A stretch of DNA of 36,513 nucleotides from Rickettsia typhi (GCA_945902255.1 CAMDMO010000001.1:1-36513); one strand, 5' to 3'; positions 23,536-31,917 are shown, counted from the first letter of the stretch. Translations and numbers: made by a program. The notes: a model not told the origin generated them from the letters alone.

Positions 23536-24759
23536 TTAAGACTTTTTATTTTTTATTAAAAATAAAAATAATAATCCGGGTATGGCGAGTAATGTTGAAA
23601 AAATAAAAAATTGATACCAGTCAACACTCTGAGCAACCACTCCCGCGCATGATGCTAAAACACTTCTAGCTAGCGTTGCAAAAGAAACTAGTAAAGCATA
23701 TTGGGTGGCGCTGAAAGCAACATTACACAATCCGCTTAAATAGGCTACAAACACCGAATCACCAATTCCTCCGCTAAAGTTTTCAGCAAAAACAACTAGA
23801 TAAAGAGCCTCTGTATTATGACCAATTTGAGACAAATAAGAGAAAGTTAAATTTGACAACATTTGCCCAAAACCCGCAATCCACAAGCTTTTATTAATGC
23901 CAAGTTTTTTTACCAAAACCCCACCAATAAAAACTCCAAATAATGTTGCGAAAAGCCCAAATGTTTTAGCAATACTTGCTATTTCAATTTTGCTAAAACC
24001 AATATCTAGTAAAAAAGGCAAAGTTAAATTTCCAGCAAAAGCATCGCCAAGTTTAAAACAAATTATGAAAGCGATAATAAAATACCACCTGTTGCGCTTA
24101 GTAAAATCAAGCACTGGATCAATCACCGCAACTTTTAGCCAACTTGAAAAATTATGCGCTTTTGGCTGCCAATTTTCTCTGGTTTCTTTGGCAAAAATAG
24201 TCACGATCATGGCGAGCGCCATAAAAACTGACATCAAATAATAAACTTTATCCCAGCTAATAACTTCTGATAACGCTAAAGCGCCCGCCCCAGAAATTAG
24301 CATACCAATTCTATAACCATAAACATAAAAACTTGCCGCCAAACCTTGATTTTCTTTTTCTATTAACTCAATGCGATAACCGTCAATTACAATATCTTGA
24401 CTTGCAGAAGCAAAAGCAACAAGCAGCGCAAATATTATAATATTTTGTAACTCTCCAACAATTCCAGCAACTCCAAGTAATGAAATAAAAATAATTAAAG
24501 AAAATTGCGTTAAGATAATCCAAGATTTTCTCTGACCAATTTTTTTAGTTAAAAATGGAACTTTGCACGAATCGATTATTGGGGCAAAAAATATTTTTAA
24601 AGAGTAAGGCAAGCTAATCAGAGAAAAAAGACCGATGGTTTTTAAATCAAAACCCGCATCCACTAAAGATGCTTTTAAAGTCGACAATATCAACACCAGT
24701 GGCACCGCACTGCTAATTCCGAGAAGAAAAATTATTAAAAAATTTTTTACCGATTTCAT
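23536..24759 (-). CDS. ampG: AmpG-like MFS permease
   Basis: The 407-residue protein has about 12 hydrophobic segments of the major facilitator superfamily. AmpG-type signatures are the N-terminal GISSAVPLVLILSTLKASLVDAGFDLKTIGLFSLISLPYSLKIFFAPIID, GQRKSWII and ASASQDIVIDGYRIELI. AmpG imports anhydro-muropeptides for peptidoglycan recycling; Rickettsiales often carry several divergent copies whose substrates are unproven. It lies 66 bases upstream of virB4 on the same strand and diverges from hslV. A shared transcript with virB4 is possible. Confidence 0.85.
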   Translation of the reverse strand: MKSVKNFLIIFLLGISSAVPLVLILSTLKASLVDAGFDLKTIGLFSLISLPYSLKIFFAPIIDSCKVPFLTKKIGQRKSWIILTQFSLIIFISLLGVAGIVGELQNIIIFALLVAFASASQDIVIDGYRIELIEKENQGLAASFYVYGYRIGMLISGAGALALSEVISWDKVYYLMSVFMALAMIVTIFAKETRENWQPKAHNFSSWLKVAVIDPVLDFTKRNRWYFIIAFIICFKLGDAFAGNLTLPFLLDIGFSKIEIASIAKTFGLFATLFGVFIGGVLVKKLGINKSLWIAGFGQMLSNLTFSYLSQIGHNTEALYLVVFAENFSGGIGDSVFVAYLSGLCNVAFSATQYALLVSFATLARSVLASCAGVVAQSVDWYQFFIFSTLLAIPGLLFLFLIKNKKS

Positions 24760-24787
24760 GCGATATTAATATATTAAATTGAAGTTT

Positions 24788-24816
24788 TTGAAAGGCAGTA
24801 CTATATCAACTATACA
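24788..24816 (+). promoter_or_regulatory. Candidate promoter of hslV
   Basis: TTGAAA (24788-24793) and TATACA (24811-24816) are 17 bases apart, about 40 bases before the hslV ATG. The match to the sigma-70 consensus is good. A heat-shock sigma site was not distinguishable. Confidence 0.55.
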
Positions 24817-24856
24817 AGATTTTTTTATACGAATAAATTTTAATTAAACTTATCCA

Positions 24857-25408
24857 ATGTTAGAACATAAAAATCCATCTCAAATTTATGGAACCACTAT
24901 TCTTTCTGTCAGAAAAAATGGCAAAGTTGCAATTGCTGGCGATGGTCAAGTGTCATTAGGGTCAACCGTTTTAAAATCAAACGCCAAGAAAATTCGTAAA
25001 ATTGGTGACGGCTCAATCATCGCTGGCTTTGCTGGCGCAACCGCTGACGCCTTCACTTTATTTGAAAGATTAGAAAGTAAATTAGAACAATATCCAAATC
25101 AATTAACTCGCGCTTGCGTTGAATTAGCAAAAGATTGGCGCACTGACAAATATTTGCGCCGACTTGAAGCGATGTTAATTGTAATTGATAAAGATGTATC
25201 TTTAGTATTAACCGGAAATGGTGATGTTCTTGATCCAGAAGATGGAATTGTTGGAATTGGTTCTGGCGGAAATTACGCTCTTTCAGCCGCTCGCGCTCTT
25301 ATTTCAATCGATAATCTATCAGCTGAAGAAATTGTAAAAAGATCAATGAAAATTGCCGCAGATTTGTGTGTCTATACCAATCAAAATATTATTATCGAAA
25401 CTTTATAA
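24857..25408 (+). CDS. hslV: HslV proteasome-like peptidase subunit
   Basis: HslV (ClpQ) is the double-hexamer threonine protease that degrades substrates unfolded by HslU. The 183-residue protein has a 12-residue propeptide. After removal of the propeptide, T13 in YGTTILSVRKNGKV becomes the catalytic N-terminal threonine. AGDGQVSLGSTVLK, KIRKIGDG, GFAGATADAFTLFERLE and the C-terminal GSGGNYALSAARAL are typical. HslU normally follows hslV; here tolB follows 13 bases later and no hslU is in the window. Confidence 0.96.
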   Translation: MLEHKNPSQIYGTTILSVRKNGKVAIAGDGQVSLGSTVLKSNAKKIRKIGDGSIIAGFAGATADAFTLFERLESKLEQYPNQLTRACVELAKDWRTDKYLRRLEAMLIVIDKDVSLVLTGNGDVLDPEDGIVGIGSGGNYALSAARALISIDNLSAEEIVKRSMKIAADLCVYTNQNIIIETL

Positions 25409-25421
25409 CGAAAATTACATA

Positions 25422-26825
25422 ATGAAAAATTTAAAATTTTTAGTATTTTTTCTAGCTTGTTTTTTCATCTCCGCTCAAAGTTTTGCGGCAGTTTCGCTTT
25501 CAATTAAAAATGAAGATATTCCAAAAACAAAAATTTTATTTTTTGGATTTGATTCAACCGATCCAAATCTAAGAATTGATAGTTTTGACATTCTTGAACG
25601 CATTAGAAGAAACTTAAAAACCACTGATCTTTTTGAAGTTATAAAGCAATCTGGACAAATGGAAGTTGGAAAAGCTGCACCAATCGTAACCAACGGCAAA
25701 ACAGCCTTAAAAACCGCTCCTCAAACTCAAGTTGCGCCAACCACAAGTCAAGAAAACCTTACCGTTGAGTCAGTTCCAAATTTTGAAAAATATAATAAAG
25801 CCGGAATTGGCGCTATCGTAATTGGTCAATTTAATTATGACCAAACCGGCAATTTAGAAGTTAGAATTCGCATGTGGGATGTTCTTGACCAAAGACAATT
25901 ATTTGGCAAATTTTACACCTCTTCGCGCGATAATTATCGCAAAGTTGCGAACATTATTTCTGATGAAATTTTTAAAGCAATTAGCGGTGAAAAAATCGGA
26001 CATTTTAACTCACAAATTCTTTATGTATCTGAGTCTGGACCACTTACAAAAAGAGTTAAAAAAATTAATATAATTGATTTTGATGGTGAAAATCATCGCA
26101 CTTTAAGCGATGGTCGCGACTTAGTTTTGACGCCAATTTTTTCTAAAAAACGCGATGAAATCTTCTACTTACGCTATTTTCAAACTCGCCCACAAATTTT
26201 TTCACTAAATTTACAAAATTTAAGAATTAAAAAAATCGGTGGATTTCCAGGAACTACCTTTGCCGCAAGCACAGTTCCAAACAAACCAGATTCACTTTTA
26301 CTATCTGCAATTATTGATGGAAATAGTGATATTTATGAGCTAGATATAAATTTAAATTCCGCAAGAAAGCTAACTAAAAGCCCCGCCATTGATACTACAG
26401 CCTCTTATTCGCCAGATGGAAAATATATTACTTTCGCTTCAGATCGCGATTCTGGACAACAGCTTTATGTGATGGATGCAAATGGCAGTAGCGTTAAGAG
26501 AATTAGCTCGTCCTCTGGATCTTACTCAAAACCAATGTGGTCTCCAGACGGAAGGTTAATTGCTTTTACCAAAATAAAATCAAATCAATTTTTTATTGGC
26601 GTAATTTCACCAAATGGTGCTGGCGAAAAAATTCTAACCGGCGGATATTTAGCCGAAGGCGCTAAATGGTCACCAAATGGTCGTTACTTAATATATTCAA
26701 AAAAGAAAGGCCCTTACGGCCAAGACAGCGTTCCTCGTCTATATATAATTGATGTTACTACCGGATTTGAATTTGAATTTCCAACCCCAACCAGCGAAGG
26801 CGCCACCGACCCTGATTGGGCTTAA
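25422..26825 (+). CDS. tolB: Tol-Pal system protein TolB
   Basis: TolB is the periplasmic beta-propeller of the Tol-Pal system that maintains the outer membrane during division. The 467 residues start at 25422 with a signal peptide (MKNLKFLVFFLACFFISAQSFAA). An N-terminal alpha/beta domain follows (TDLFEVIKQSG, AIVIGQFNYDQTGNLEVRIRMWDV), then six-bladed propeller repeats such as YSPDGKYITFASDRDSGQQLYVMDANG and WSPDGRLIAFTK. The frame is open back to 25353, but that part overlaps hslV and lacks a signal peptide, so the downstream start is chosen. There is an insertion rich in Thr, Gln and Ala around residues 85-110. A strong terminator follows. Confidence 0.95.
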   Translation: MKNLKFLVFFLACFFISAQSFAAVSLSIKNEDIPKTKILFFGFDSTDPNLRIDSFDILERIRRNLKTTDLFEVIKQSGQMEVGKAAPIVTNGKTALKTAPQTQVAPTTSQENLTVESVPNFEKYNKAGIGAIVIGQFNYDQTGNLEVRIRMWDVLDQRQLFGKFYTSSRDNYRKVANIISDEIFKAISGEKIGHFNSQILYVSESGPLTKRVKKINIIDFDGENHRTLSDGRDLVLTPIFSKKRDEIFYLRYFQTRPQIFSLNLQNLRIKKIGGFPGTTFAASTVPNKPDSLLLSAIIDGNSDIYELDINLNSARKLTKSPAIDTTASYSPDGKYITFASDRDSGQQLYVMDANGSSVKRISSSSGSYSKPMWSPDGRLIAFTKIKSNQFFIGVISPNGAGEKILTGGYLAEGAKWSPNGRYLIYSKKKGPYGQDSVPRLYIIDVTTGFEFEFPTPTSEGATDPDWA

Positions 26826-26829
26826 AGCG

Positions 26830-26869
26830 GCGGTCTTCGACCGCAAAAATAGCCTAAACGGCTATTTTT
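26830..26869 (+). terminator. Terminator of hslV-tolB (two adjacent hairpins)
   Basis: A small GCGGTC/GACCGC hairpin (26830-26844) is followed directly by a perfect 10-bp stem, AAAAATAGCC/GGCTATTTTT with a TAAAC loop (26845-26869). The latter supplies both stem and T-run of a typical Rho-independent terminator, 20 bases after tolB. Confidence 0.88.
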
Positions 26870-26990
26870 AGCTTTAAGCGGGCAAAGGAGCGCGGCGACG
26901 CCTGCCCCGGCGCGAGTCGTCTTCGAGCGCAGCGAGAAAAGCGACGAAGCGTTCGCACACTCCAAAGCGTTAGTTTGTACGAAAAAGCGT
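26870..26990. other. GC-rich spacer of foreign composition
   Basis: This non-coding stretch is by eye well over half G+C at 26878-26970 (GGAGCGCGGCGACGCC, CGAGCGCAGCGAG), against a strongly AT-rich genome. It has short complementary pieces but no clear long hairpin, tRNA or reading frame. It separates the tolB terminator from the restriction-modification genes and probably marks transferred or rearranged DNA. Confidence 0.6.
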
Positions 26991-26994
26991 TAAA

Positions 26995-27020
26995 AAATCG
27001 ATTAATAATCGATTTATAAT
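26995..27020 (+). promoter_or_regulatory. Candidate promoter with palindromic operator for the restriction-modification genes
   Basis: A perfect inverted repeat, AAATCGATT (26995-27003) and AATCGATTT (27007-27015), abuts a consensus TATAAT (27015-27020), 18 bases before the endonuclease ATG. No good -35 is present. The palindrome is placed where a repressor would block transcription. No controller protein gene is seen. Confidence 0.45.
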
Positions 27021-27038
27021 AACAATTAATAATAAACC

Positions 27039-27884
27039 ATGCACACCAACTTACTCATAGCAATAAAAAATATAGTAAACAACCCCATATCAAATCCAAC
27101 ATCTCATAGCGCTTCATTAAATCGCATAAATAATACCGGAGAAACTTTAGAGCTTTACATAAAAGATATTTTTTGTAACTCACTTCGCATTACAGAGCAA
27201 AATAAAAAAACAGAAATTTTCTCAAATTATTTTTCTTATATTGGAAATCAAAATAATCCACCAGATCTCATAATAAAAAATGGAGATGCGATTGAAATAA
27301 AAAAAATTGAAAATTCTCATTCTGGAATCGCTTTAAATAGCTCTTACCCAAAAGATAAATTATATTCTGACAGCTCAATGATCACAAAAAGCTGTAAAGA
27401 ATGTGAAGATTGGGAAGAAAAAGATCTTCTTTACGCGATAGGATTCATTAAAAATAAAGTATTAAAATCTCTTTGGTTTGTTTACGGAGATTGCTACGCT
27501 GCAGACAAAGAAACTTACGAAAGAATTAAGAAAAAAATCTCTTCTGGCTTAAATGATATATCAAATATAGAGCTCTCAGAAACAAATGAGCTTGGAAGAG
27601 TGAATAAAGTCGATCCTCTTGGAATAACTTATCTGCGCATAAGAGGAATGTGGCACATAGAAAATCCAAAAAAAGTTTTTGACTATGTTTGCAAAGAATC
27701 AGAATCAAATTTTACCGTAAATGCATTAATTTTGCGAAATAAGTATGATTCATTTCCTGAAAACGACAAAAGAGAAATAGAACAAATTAAAAAATCAGGA
27801 TTTACCATTCAAGATGTCAAGATTAAGTCCCCAAACAATCCAGCAAAAATGCTTGATGCAAAACTAATTTCATTCAATAACTAA
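27039..27884 (+). CDS. Type II restriction endonuclease, NgoPII-like (predicted GGCC)
   Basis: The 281-residue protein resembles the NgoPII endonuclease family: NRINNTGETLELYIKDIF, YIGNQNNPPDLIIKNGDAIEIKKIENSHSGIALNSSYPKDKL, MITKSCKECEDWEEKDLLYAIGF, and ELGRVNKVDPLGITYLRIRGMWHIENP. The catalytic PD-ExK core is P75-D76 with E86-x-K88. Recognition of GGCC is inferred from the family and from the HaeIII-like methyltransferase 2 bases downstream. Family membership is recalled from sequence patterns and not searched. The first 13 bases around its start codon recur at the start of yejB. Confidence 0.85.
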   Translation: MHTNLLIAIKNIVNNPISNPTSHSASLNRINNTGETLELYIKDIFCNSLRITEQNKKTEIFSNYFSYIGNQNNPPDLIIKNGDAIEIKKIENSHSGIALNSSYPKDKLYSDSSMITKSCKECEDWEEKDLLYAIGFIKNKVLKSLWFVYGDCYAADKETYERIKKKISSGLNDISNIELSETNELGRVNKVDPLGITYLRIRGMWHIENPKKVFDYVCKESESNFTVNALILRNKYDSFPENDKREIEQIKKSGFTIQDVKIKSPNNPAKMLDAKLISFNN

Positions 27885-27886
27885 AT

Positions 27887-28873
27887 ATGAGAGTAGCATC
27901 ATTATTTTCCGGCGCTGGAGGTCTAGATAAAGGATTTGAAAAAGCCGGTTTTCATGTAATTTGGGCAAACGAATATGATTCAACTATCTGGGATACTTTT
28001 AAGCTAAATTTTCCAAATACAACTCTTGACAAAAGAAGTATTGTTAAAGTTCAAAGCAATGAGGTTCCCGATATTGACGGCATAATAGGTGGTCCTCCAT
28101 GTCAAAGCTGGAGCGAAGCTGGAGCTGGTCGCGGAATTAACGATAAGCGCGGTCAACTATTTTATGAATATATACGCTTACTAAAAGACAAGAAGCCTAA
28201 ATTCTTTTTTGCCGAGAATGTTTCTGGGATACTTCATCCAAAACACGCTATAGCTTTTTCTAGCATCATTCAAGAATTCAAAGACGCGGGATATGAAGTC
28301 TCTTACAAACTGCTAAACACCAATAATTATGATGTGCCTCAAGATCGCTTGCGCCTCATAATAATTGGCTATCACATAAATTTAGGAAAGAAGTTTGAGT
28401 TTCCAGAGCCACAAGAATATAAACCCGTTCTAAAAGATATAATTTATGATTTACAAGAAGCAACCCCCGCAAAAGATGGAAATAAAACAAATGGTGATGA
28501 ATTAAATATTGCAAATCATGAATATATGAATGGCGGGTTCTCAACAATATATATGTCTCGCAATAGAGTTAGGGCTTGGAATGAGCCATCTTTTACTATT
28601 CAAGCCGGTGGCAGACATGCTCCCATTCACCCTCAAGCTCCAAAAATGCAATTTGTTGAGCAAAATAAAAGGATCTTCGCTCCAGAAAAAGAACATTTAT
28701 ATCGCCGATTATCAGTTAGAGAATGCGCAAGAATTCAAACATTTCCCGACAACTTTATTTTTAAGTATAAAAATATTGCAGATGGCTATAAAATGATCGG
28801 AAATGCTGTGCCTGTAAATTTTGCTTATCATTTAGCGAAAAAAATATTTGAAGATTTATCCGCAAAGAATTAA
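27887..28873 (+). CDS. DNA (cytosine-5) methyltransferase, HaeIII-like (predicted GGCC)
   Basis: This enzyme methylates cytosine C5 and protects host DNA from the partner endonuclease. The 328 residues match M.HaeIII closely along their length: motif I SLFSGAGGLDKGFEKAGF, motif IV GGPPCQSWSE with catalytic C72, motif VI FFAENVSG, motif VIII QDRLRLIIIG, the target-recognition region NHEYMNGGFSTIYMSRNRVRAWNEPSFTIQAGGR, LYRRLSVRECARIQTFPDNF, and motif X DGYKMIGNAVPVNFAY. The similarity in the target-recognition region supports GGCC. It follows the endonuclease after 2 bases, so the pair forms one transcript. Confidence 0.95.
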   Translation: MRVASLFSGAGGLDKGFEKAGFHVIWANEYDSTIWDTFKLNFPNTTLDKRSIVKVQSNEVPDIDGIIGGPPCQSWSEAGAGRGINDKRGQLFYEYIRLLKDKKPKFFFAENVSGILHPKHAIAFSSIIQEFKDAGYEVSYKLLNTNNYDVPQDRLRLIIIGYHINLGKKFEFPEPQEYKPVLKDIIYDLQEATPAKDGNKTNGDELNIANHEYMNGGFSTIYMSRNRVRAWNEPSFTIQAGGRHAPIHPQAPKMQFVEQNKRIFAPEKEHLYRRLSVRECARIQTFPDNFIFKYKNIADGYKMIGNAVPVNFAYHLAKKIFEDLSAKN

Positions 28874-28885
28874 AAAATCTCAACC

Positions 28886-29977
28886 ATGCACACCTACCTC
28901 CTAAAACGCTTCCTACTAATATTCCCCACACTATTCATCATAATGATGATAAACTTCCTTATCATCCAAACCGCTCCAGGCGGCCCAGTCGAGCGCTTTA
29001 TCGCTCAAATGAATCACGCCACCAAAACTAGTGGCGAAATAAGCGAAACCTCACTCACTCAACAAAATTTTAATCCAAATTCATCAACCACTTCCAGTCT
29101 TAAATATCAAGGATCACAAGGAATTGATCCTGAAATAATTAAAAAAATTGAAAAACTCTACGGCTTTGATTTGCCTCTTTGGCAACGCTTTTATCTAATG
29201 ATGAAAAAATTTATCACTTTTGATTTTGGCGAAAGTTTTTATCAAGATAGAAAAGTTCTAGATTTAATTTTTGATAAACTTCCAATATCAATATCACTAG
29301 GCCTTTGGACCACATTACTAATTTACTTAATTTCAATTCCTTTGGGAATAAAAAAAGCAATTAATGACGGCTCAAAATTCGATATTTCAAGCAGCAGTTT
29401 AGTAATTTTTTTACACGCCATTCCTTCATTTCTTTTTGCAATTTTATTAATAATTATTTTTGCCGGCGGAAATTTTTTAAACATCTTTCCTTTGCGCGGC
29501 TTAGTTTCAGAGAATTTCCATCAATTAAATTTTGCTGAAAAAATTCTTGATTATTTTTGGCATTTAACTCTGCCCATAATTGCCATGACCATTGGCGGAT
29601 TCGCATCTCTAACTTTTTTCTGCAAAAATTCTTTTATTGAAGAAATTAACAAACAATATGTCTTAAGCGCTTACGCCAAAGGCTTAAATCAACGCCAAGT
29701 AATTTATCGCCATATATTTCCAAACGCGATGATGATTGTAATTGCTGGCATTCCCGCCGCTTTAATTGGAATAATTTTTACCAGCTCAATGTTAATTGAA
29801 GTAATTTTTTCACTAGATGGCTTGGGTCTATTAGGCTATGAGGCAGCGCTATCGCGAGACTATCCAATAATGTTTGCTACACTTTATATTTTTACTTTAT
29901 TAGGATTGTTAACTAATATTATCAGCGACTTTACTTACAAAATAGTCGACCCTAGAATTAACTTTCAAAAATCATAA
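28886..29977 (+). CDS. yejB: YejB-like ABC transporter permease
   Basis: YejB is one of two inner-membrane permeases of the YejABEF oligopeptide/microcin C-type importer. The 363 residues match E. coli YejB (364) throughout: YLLKRFLLIFPTLFIIMMINFLIIQTAPGGPVE, GIDPEIIKKIEKLYGFDLPLWQRF, FDFGESFYQDRKV, LPISISLGLWTTLLIYLISIPLGIKKA, the EAA-type loop AYAKGLNQRQVIYRHIFPNAMM, and LDGLGLLGYEAALSRDYPIMF. yejA, yejE and yejF are not in the window. It starts 12 bases after the methyltransferase stop and its start region repeats that of the endonuclease. Confidence 0.93.
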   Translation: MHTYLLKRFLLIFPTLFIIMMINFLIIQTAPGGPVERFIAQMNHATKTSGEISETSLTQQNFNPNSSTTSSLKYQGSQGIDPEIIKKIEKLYGFDLPLWQRFYLMMKKFITFDFGESFYQDRKVLDLIFDKLPISISLGLWTTLLIYLISIPLGIKKAINDGSKFDISSSSLVIFLHAIPSFLFAILLIIIFAGGNFLNIFPLRGLVSENFHQLNFAEKILDYFWHLTLPIIAMTIGGFASLTFFCKNSFIEEINKQYVLSAYAKGLNQRQVIYRHIFPNAMMIVIAGIPAALIGIIFTSSMLIEVIFSLDGLGLLGYEAALSRDYPIMFATLYIFTLLGLLTNIISDFTYKIVDPRINFQKS

Positions 29978-29979
29978 AT

Positions 29980-31254
29980 ATGGCAGATCAAACTACTATT
30001 TACCTAGCCTCAACTTTAGTTTTAATTTTTATTTCAGCGCTTTTTTCTTGCTCAGAAACTTCAATTACCGCCGCTTCCAGAGCAAAAATTCATCGCCTAA
30101 AAAACGAAGGAAATAAACGCGCAAAAAAACTTGAAAAATTCTTGTCAGAGCGCGAAAAAGTTATTAGCGCAATGTTGGTTGGAAACAACGCCATCAACAT
30201 TTTAGCATCAGCACTTGCAACCAGCATATTAATAAAGCTTTTTGGCGAAACTGGATTAGTTTATGCCACAATTGGCATGACAATTCTGATTTTGATTTTT
30301 GCCGAAATTGCTCCAAAAACTTTAGCCCTAAAAGCACCAGAAACCATCGCTTTATTTCTTACGCCATTAATTAATATTTTGGTTAAAATTTGCTTTCCCC
30401 TAACCCATTTAACTCAAAAAATTGTCGATATTTTATTCGTGCCGTTTTTTATTAATTCAAAAAATAAAACCAATGAATCAGAATTAGAAGAAATTCGCGA
30501 TACCGTTGACCTAAAGGCTAAAGAAGGTACAATCTTTAAATATGACAAAGATTTAATTGACGGAGTTCTTGACTTATCTGATACTGAAATTAGCGAAATC
30601 ATGGTGCATCGCAAAGATATTATTTCAATTAATATCAACCTTCCAACCAGCGAAATTGTTAAGCAGGCGCTTAATTTGAATTACACTAGAATTCCTTTAT
30701 GGAGCGAAACAAAAGAAAATATCGTTGCAATTTTAAATGTAAGAAAATTACTCAAAGCTCTACATTCTTACAAAGAAAATATTGAAAAATTCGAAATTGG
30801 CAGCGCCACAAGTCAACCTTGGTTCGTGCCGTCAAGCAACACTTTACGCTCTCAACTTTTTGCCTTTAGAAAAAAGAAAAAAAGATTTTCTTTGGTCGTG
30901 GACGAATATGGATCAATATTGGGGTTATTAACTCTCGAAGATATTTTGGAAGAAATTGTTGGCGAAATTAAAGAACAAGAAGATGCAAATGAAATTAATA
31001 TCATCAAAACAAAATCCAATTTTTATAAAATCGCTGGCAAAACTTTAATTCGCGACATTAACAAAAAATTAGATTGGAACATTGCCGAACATGATCACGC
31101 TTACAACCTAACCGCTTTCATCATCAATAATTTAGGAAGAATTCCCGAAGAAAAAGAAAATTTAGTAATTAATGATTATTATTTCGAAATTTTAAAAAGA
31201 AAAAATCACGACCTAATTTTGATAAAGGTGAAAAAACTTAAAAAGCATCATTGA
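29980..31254 (+). CDS. CNNM/CorB-family membrane protein with CBS and CorC/HlyC domains
   Basis: The 424-residue protein starts with a CNNM (DUF21) transmembrane domain (about 1-170; ISALFSCSETSITAASRAKIHRLKNEGNKRAKKLEKFL, GNNAINILASALAT, FAEIAPKTLALKAPE). A CBS pair follows (about 200-330; DTEISEIMVHRKDI, KRFSLVVDEYGSILGLLTLEDILEEIVGEI), then a C-terminal CorC/HlyC transporter-associated domain. Family members act in Mg2+/Co2+ efflux or homeostasis; the old 'hemolysin' label is not supported by function. It begins 2 bases after the yejB stop, so the two are cotranscribed. Confidence 0.92.
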   Translation: MADQTTIYLASTLVLIFISALFSCSETSITAASRAKIHRLKNEGNKRAKKLEKFLSEREKVISAMLVGNNAINILASALATSILIKLFGETGLVYATIGMTILILIFAEIAPKTLALKAPETIALFLTPLINILVKICFPLTHLTQKIVDILFVPFFINSKNKTNESELEEIRDTVDLKAKEGTIFKYDKDLIDGVLDLSDTEISEIMVHRKDIISININLPTSEIVKQALNLNYTRIPLWSETKENIVAILNVRKLLKALHSYKENIEKFEIGSATSQPWFVPSSNTLRSQLFAFRKKKKRFSLVVDEYGSILGLLTLEDILEEIVGEIKEQEDANEINIIKTKSNFYKIAGKTLIRDINKKLDWNIAEHDHAYNLTAFIINNLGRIPEEKENLVINDYYFEILKRKNHDLILIKVKKLKKHH

Positions 31255-31331
31255 GTCCAAATTGATAATTAGAATTTTAAAAGTGAATTGTGGGTTGAAA
31301 ATGGAATTGCAAACAAGATAAATAAAAACTA

Positions 31332-31360
31332 TTGACTAAAAACTTTCTTTTTGGTAAAAA
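31332..31360 (+). promoter_or_regulatory. Promoter of the str operon
   Basis: TTGACT (31332-31337) and TAAAAA (31355-31360) are 17 bases apart, about 130 bases upstream of rpsL, in the otherwise empty 31255-31494 gap. The -35 is nearly consensus. Confidence 0.6.
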
Positions 31361-31494
31361 TGACGCCCCCCATTGCCGAAATTAGATATCTATGCTAAAT
31401 AGTTAGATGTTTGCGACGGGTCTTTAGCTGTTTATTTGAAAAAAATTCTTTTTTTTAAAAAACTAAATAACTTAAATATTGATCAGCATTTTTC

Positions 31495-31866
31495 ATGCCT
31501 ACAATTAATCAATTGATTAGAAAATCAAGAGTAATCCAAACCAATAAAAATAAGGTTCCGGCTATGAAAGCCTGCCCTCAAAAAAGAGGTGTTTGTACTC
31601 GTGTTTATACCACAACTCCAAAAAAACCTAACTCGGCACTTCGTAAAGTTGCTCGCGTTAAATTAACTAACGGATTTGAAGTAATTGCCTACATTCCAGG
31701 CGAAGGTCACAATTTACAAGAACACTCTGTAGTTGCGATTCGCGGTGGTCGTGTAAAAGATTTGCCAGGTGTTAGATATCACATTATTAGAGGATATCTT
31801 GATACTCAGGGTGTAAAAAACCGTAAACAAGCCCGTTCTAAGTACGGCGCTCAAAAACCTAAATAA
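31495..31866 (+). CDS. rpsL: 30S ribosomal protein S12
   Basis: S12 sits at the decoding centre of the small subunit. The 123 residues show PTINQLIRKSR, CPQKRGVCTRVYTTTPKKPNSALRKVARVKLTNGFEV, GEGHNLQEHSVVAIRGGRVKDLPGVRYHIIRG and KQARSKYG. The lysines at the positions where streptomycin resistance arises (TPKKPNS and RVKDLPG) are wild type. It is the first gene of the str operon, 51 bases before rpsG. Confidence 0.98.
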   Translation: MPTINQLIRKSRVIQTNKNKVPAMKACPQKRGVCTRVYTTTPKKPNSALRKVARVKLTNGFEVIAYIPGEGHNLQEHSVVAIRGGRVKDLPGVRYHIIRGYLDTQGVKNRKQARSKYGAQKPK

Positions 31867-31917
31867 ATTTCAAGCCCATTAAAAAGGGCTCAAATAACTA
31901 AATAACAGAGTATTACC

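Noticed and set aside
25353..25421. An upstream start for TolB
   Set aside because: It overlaps hslV out of frame and would bury the clear signal peptide that starts at 25422.
27526..27708. Antisense frames within the restriction and methyltransferase genes
   Set aside because: They lie fully inside convincing plus-strand genes, resemble no protein family and have no initiation signals.
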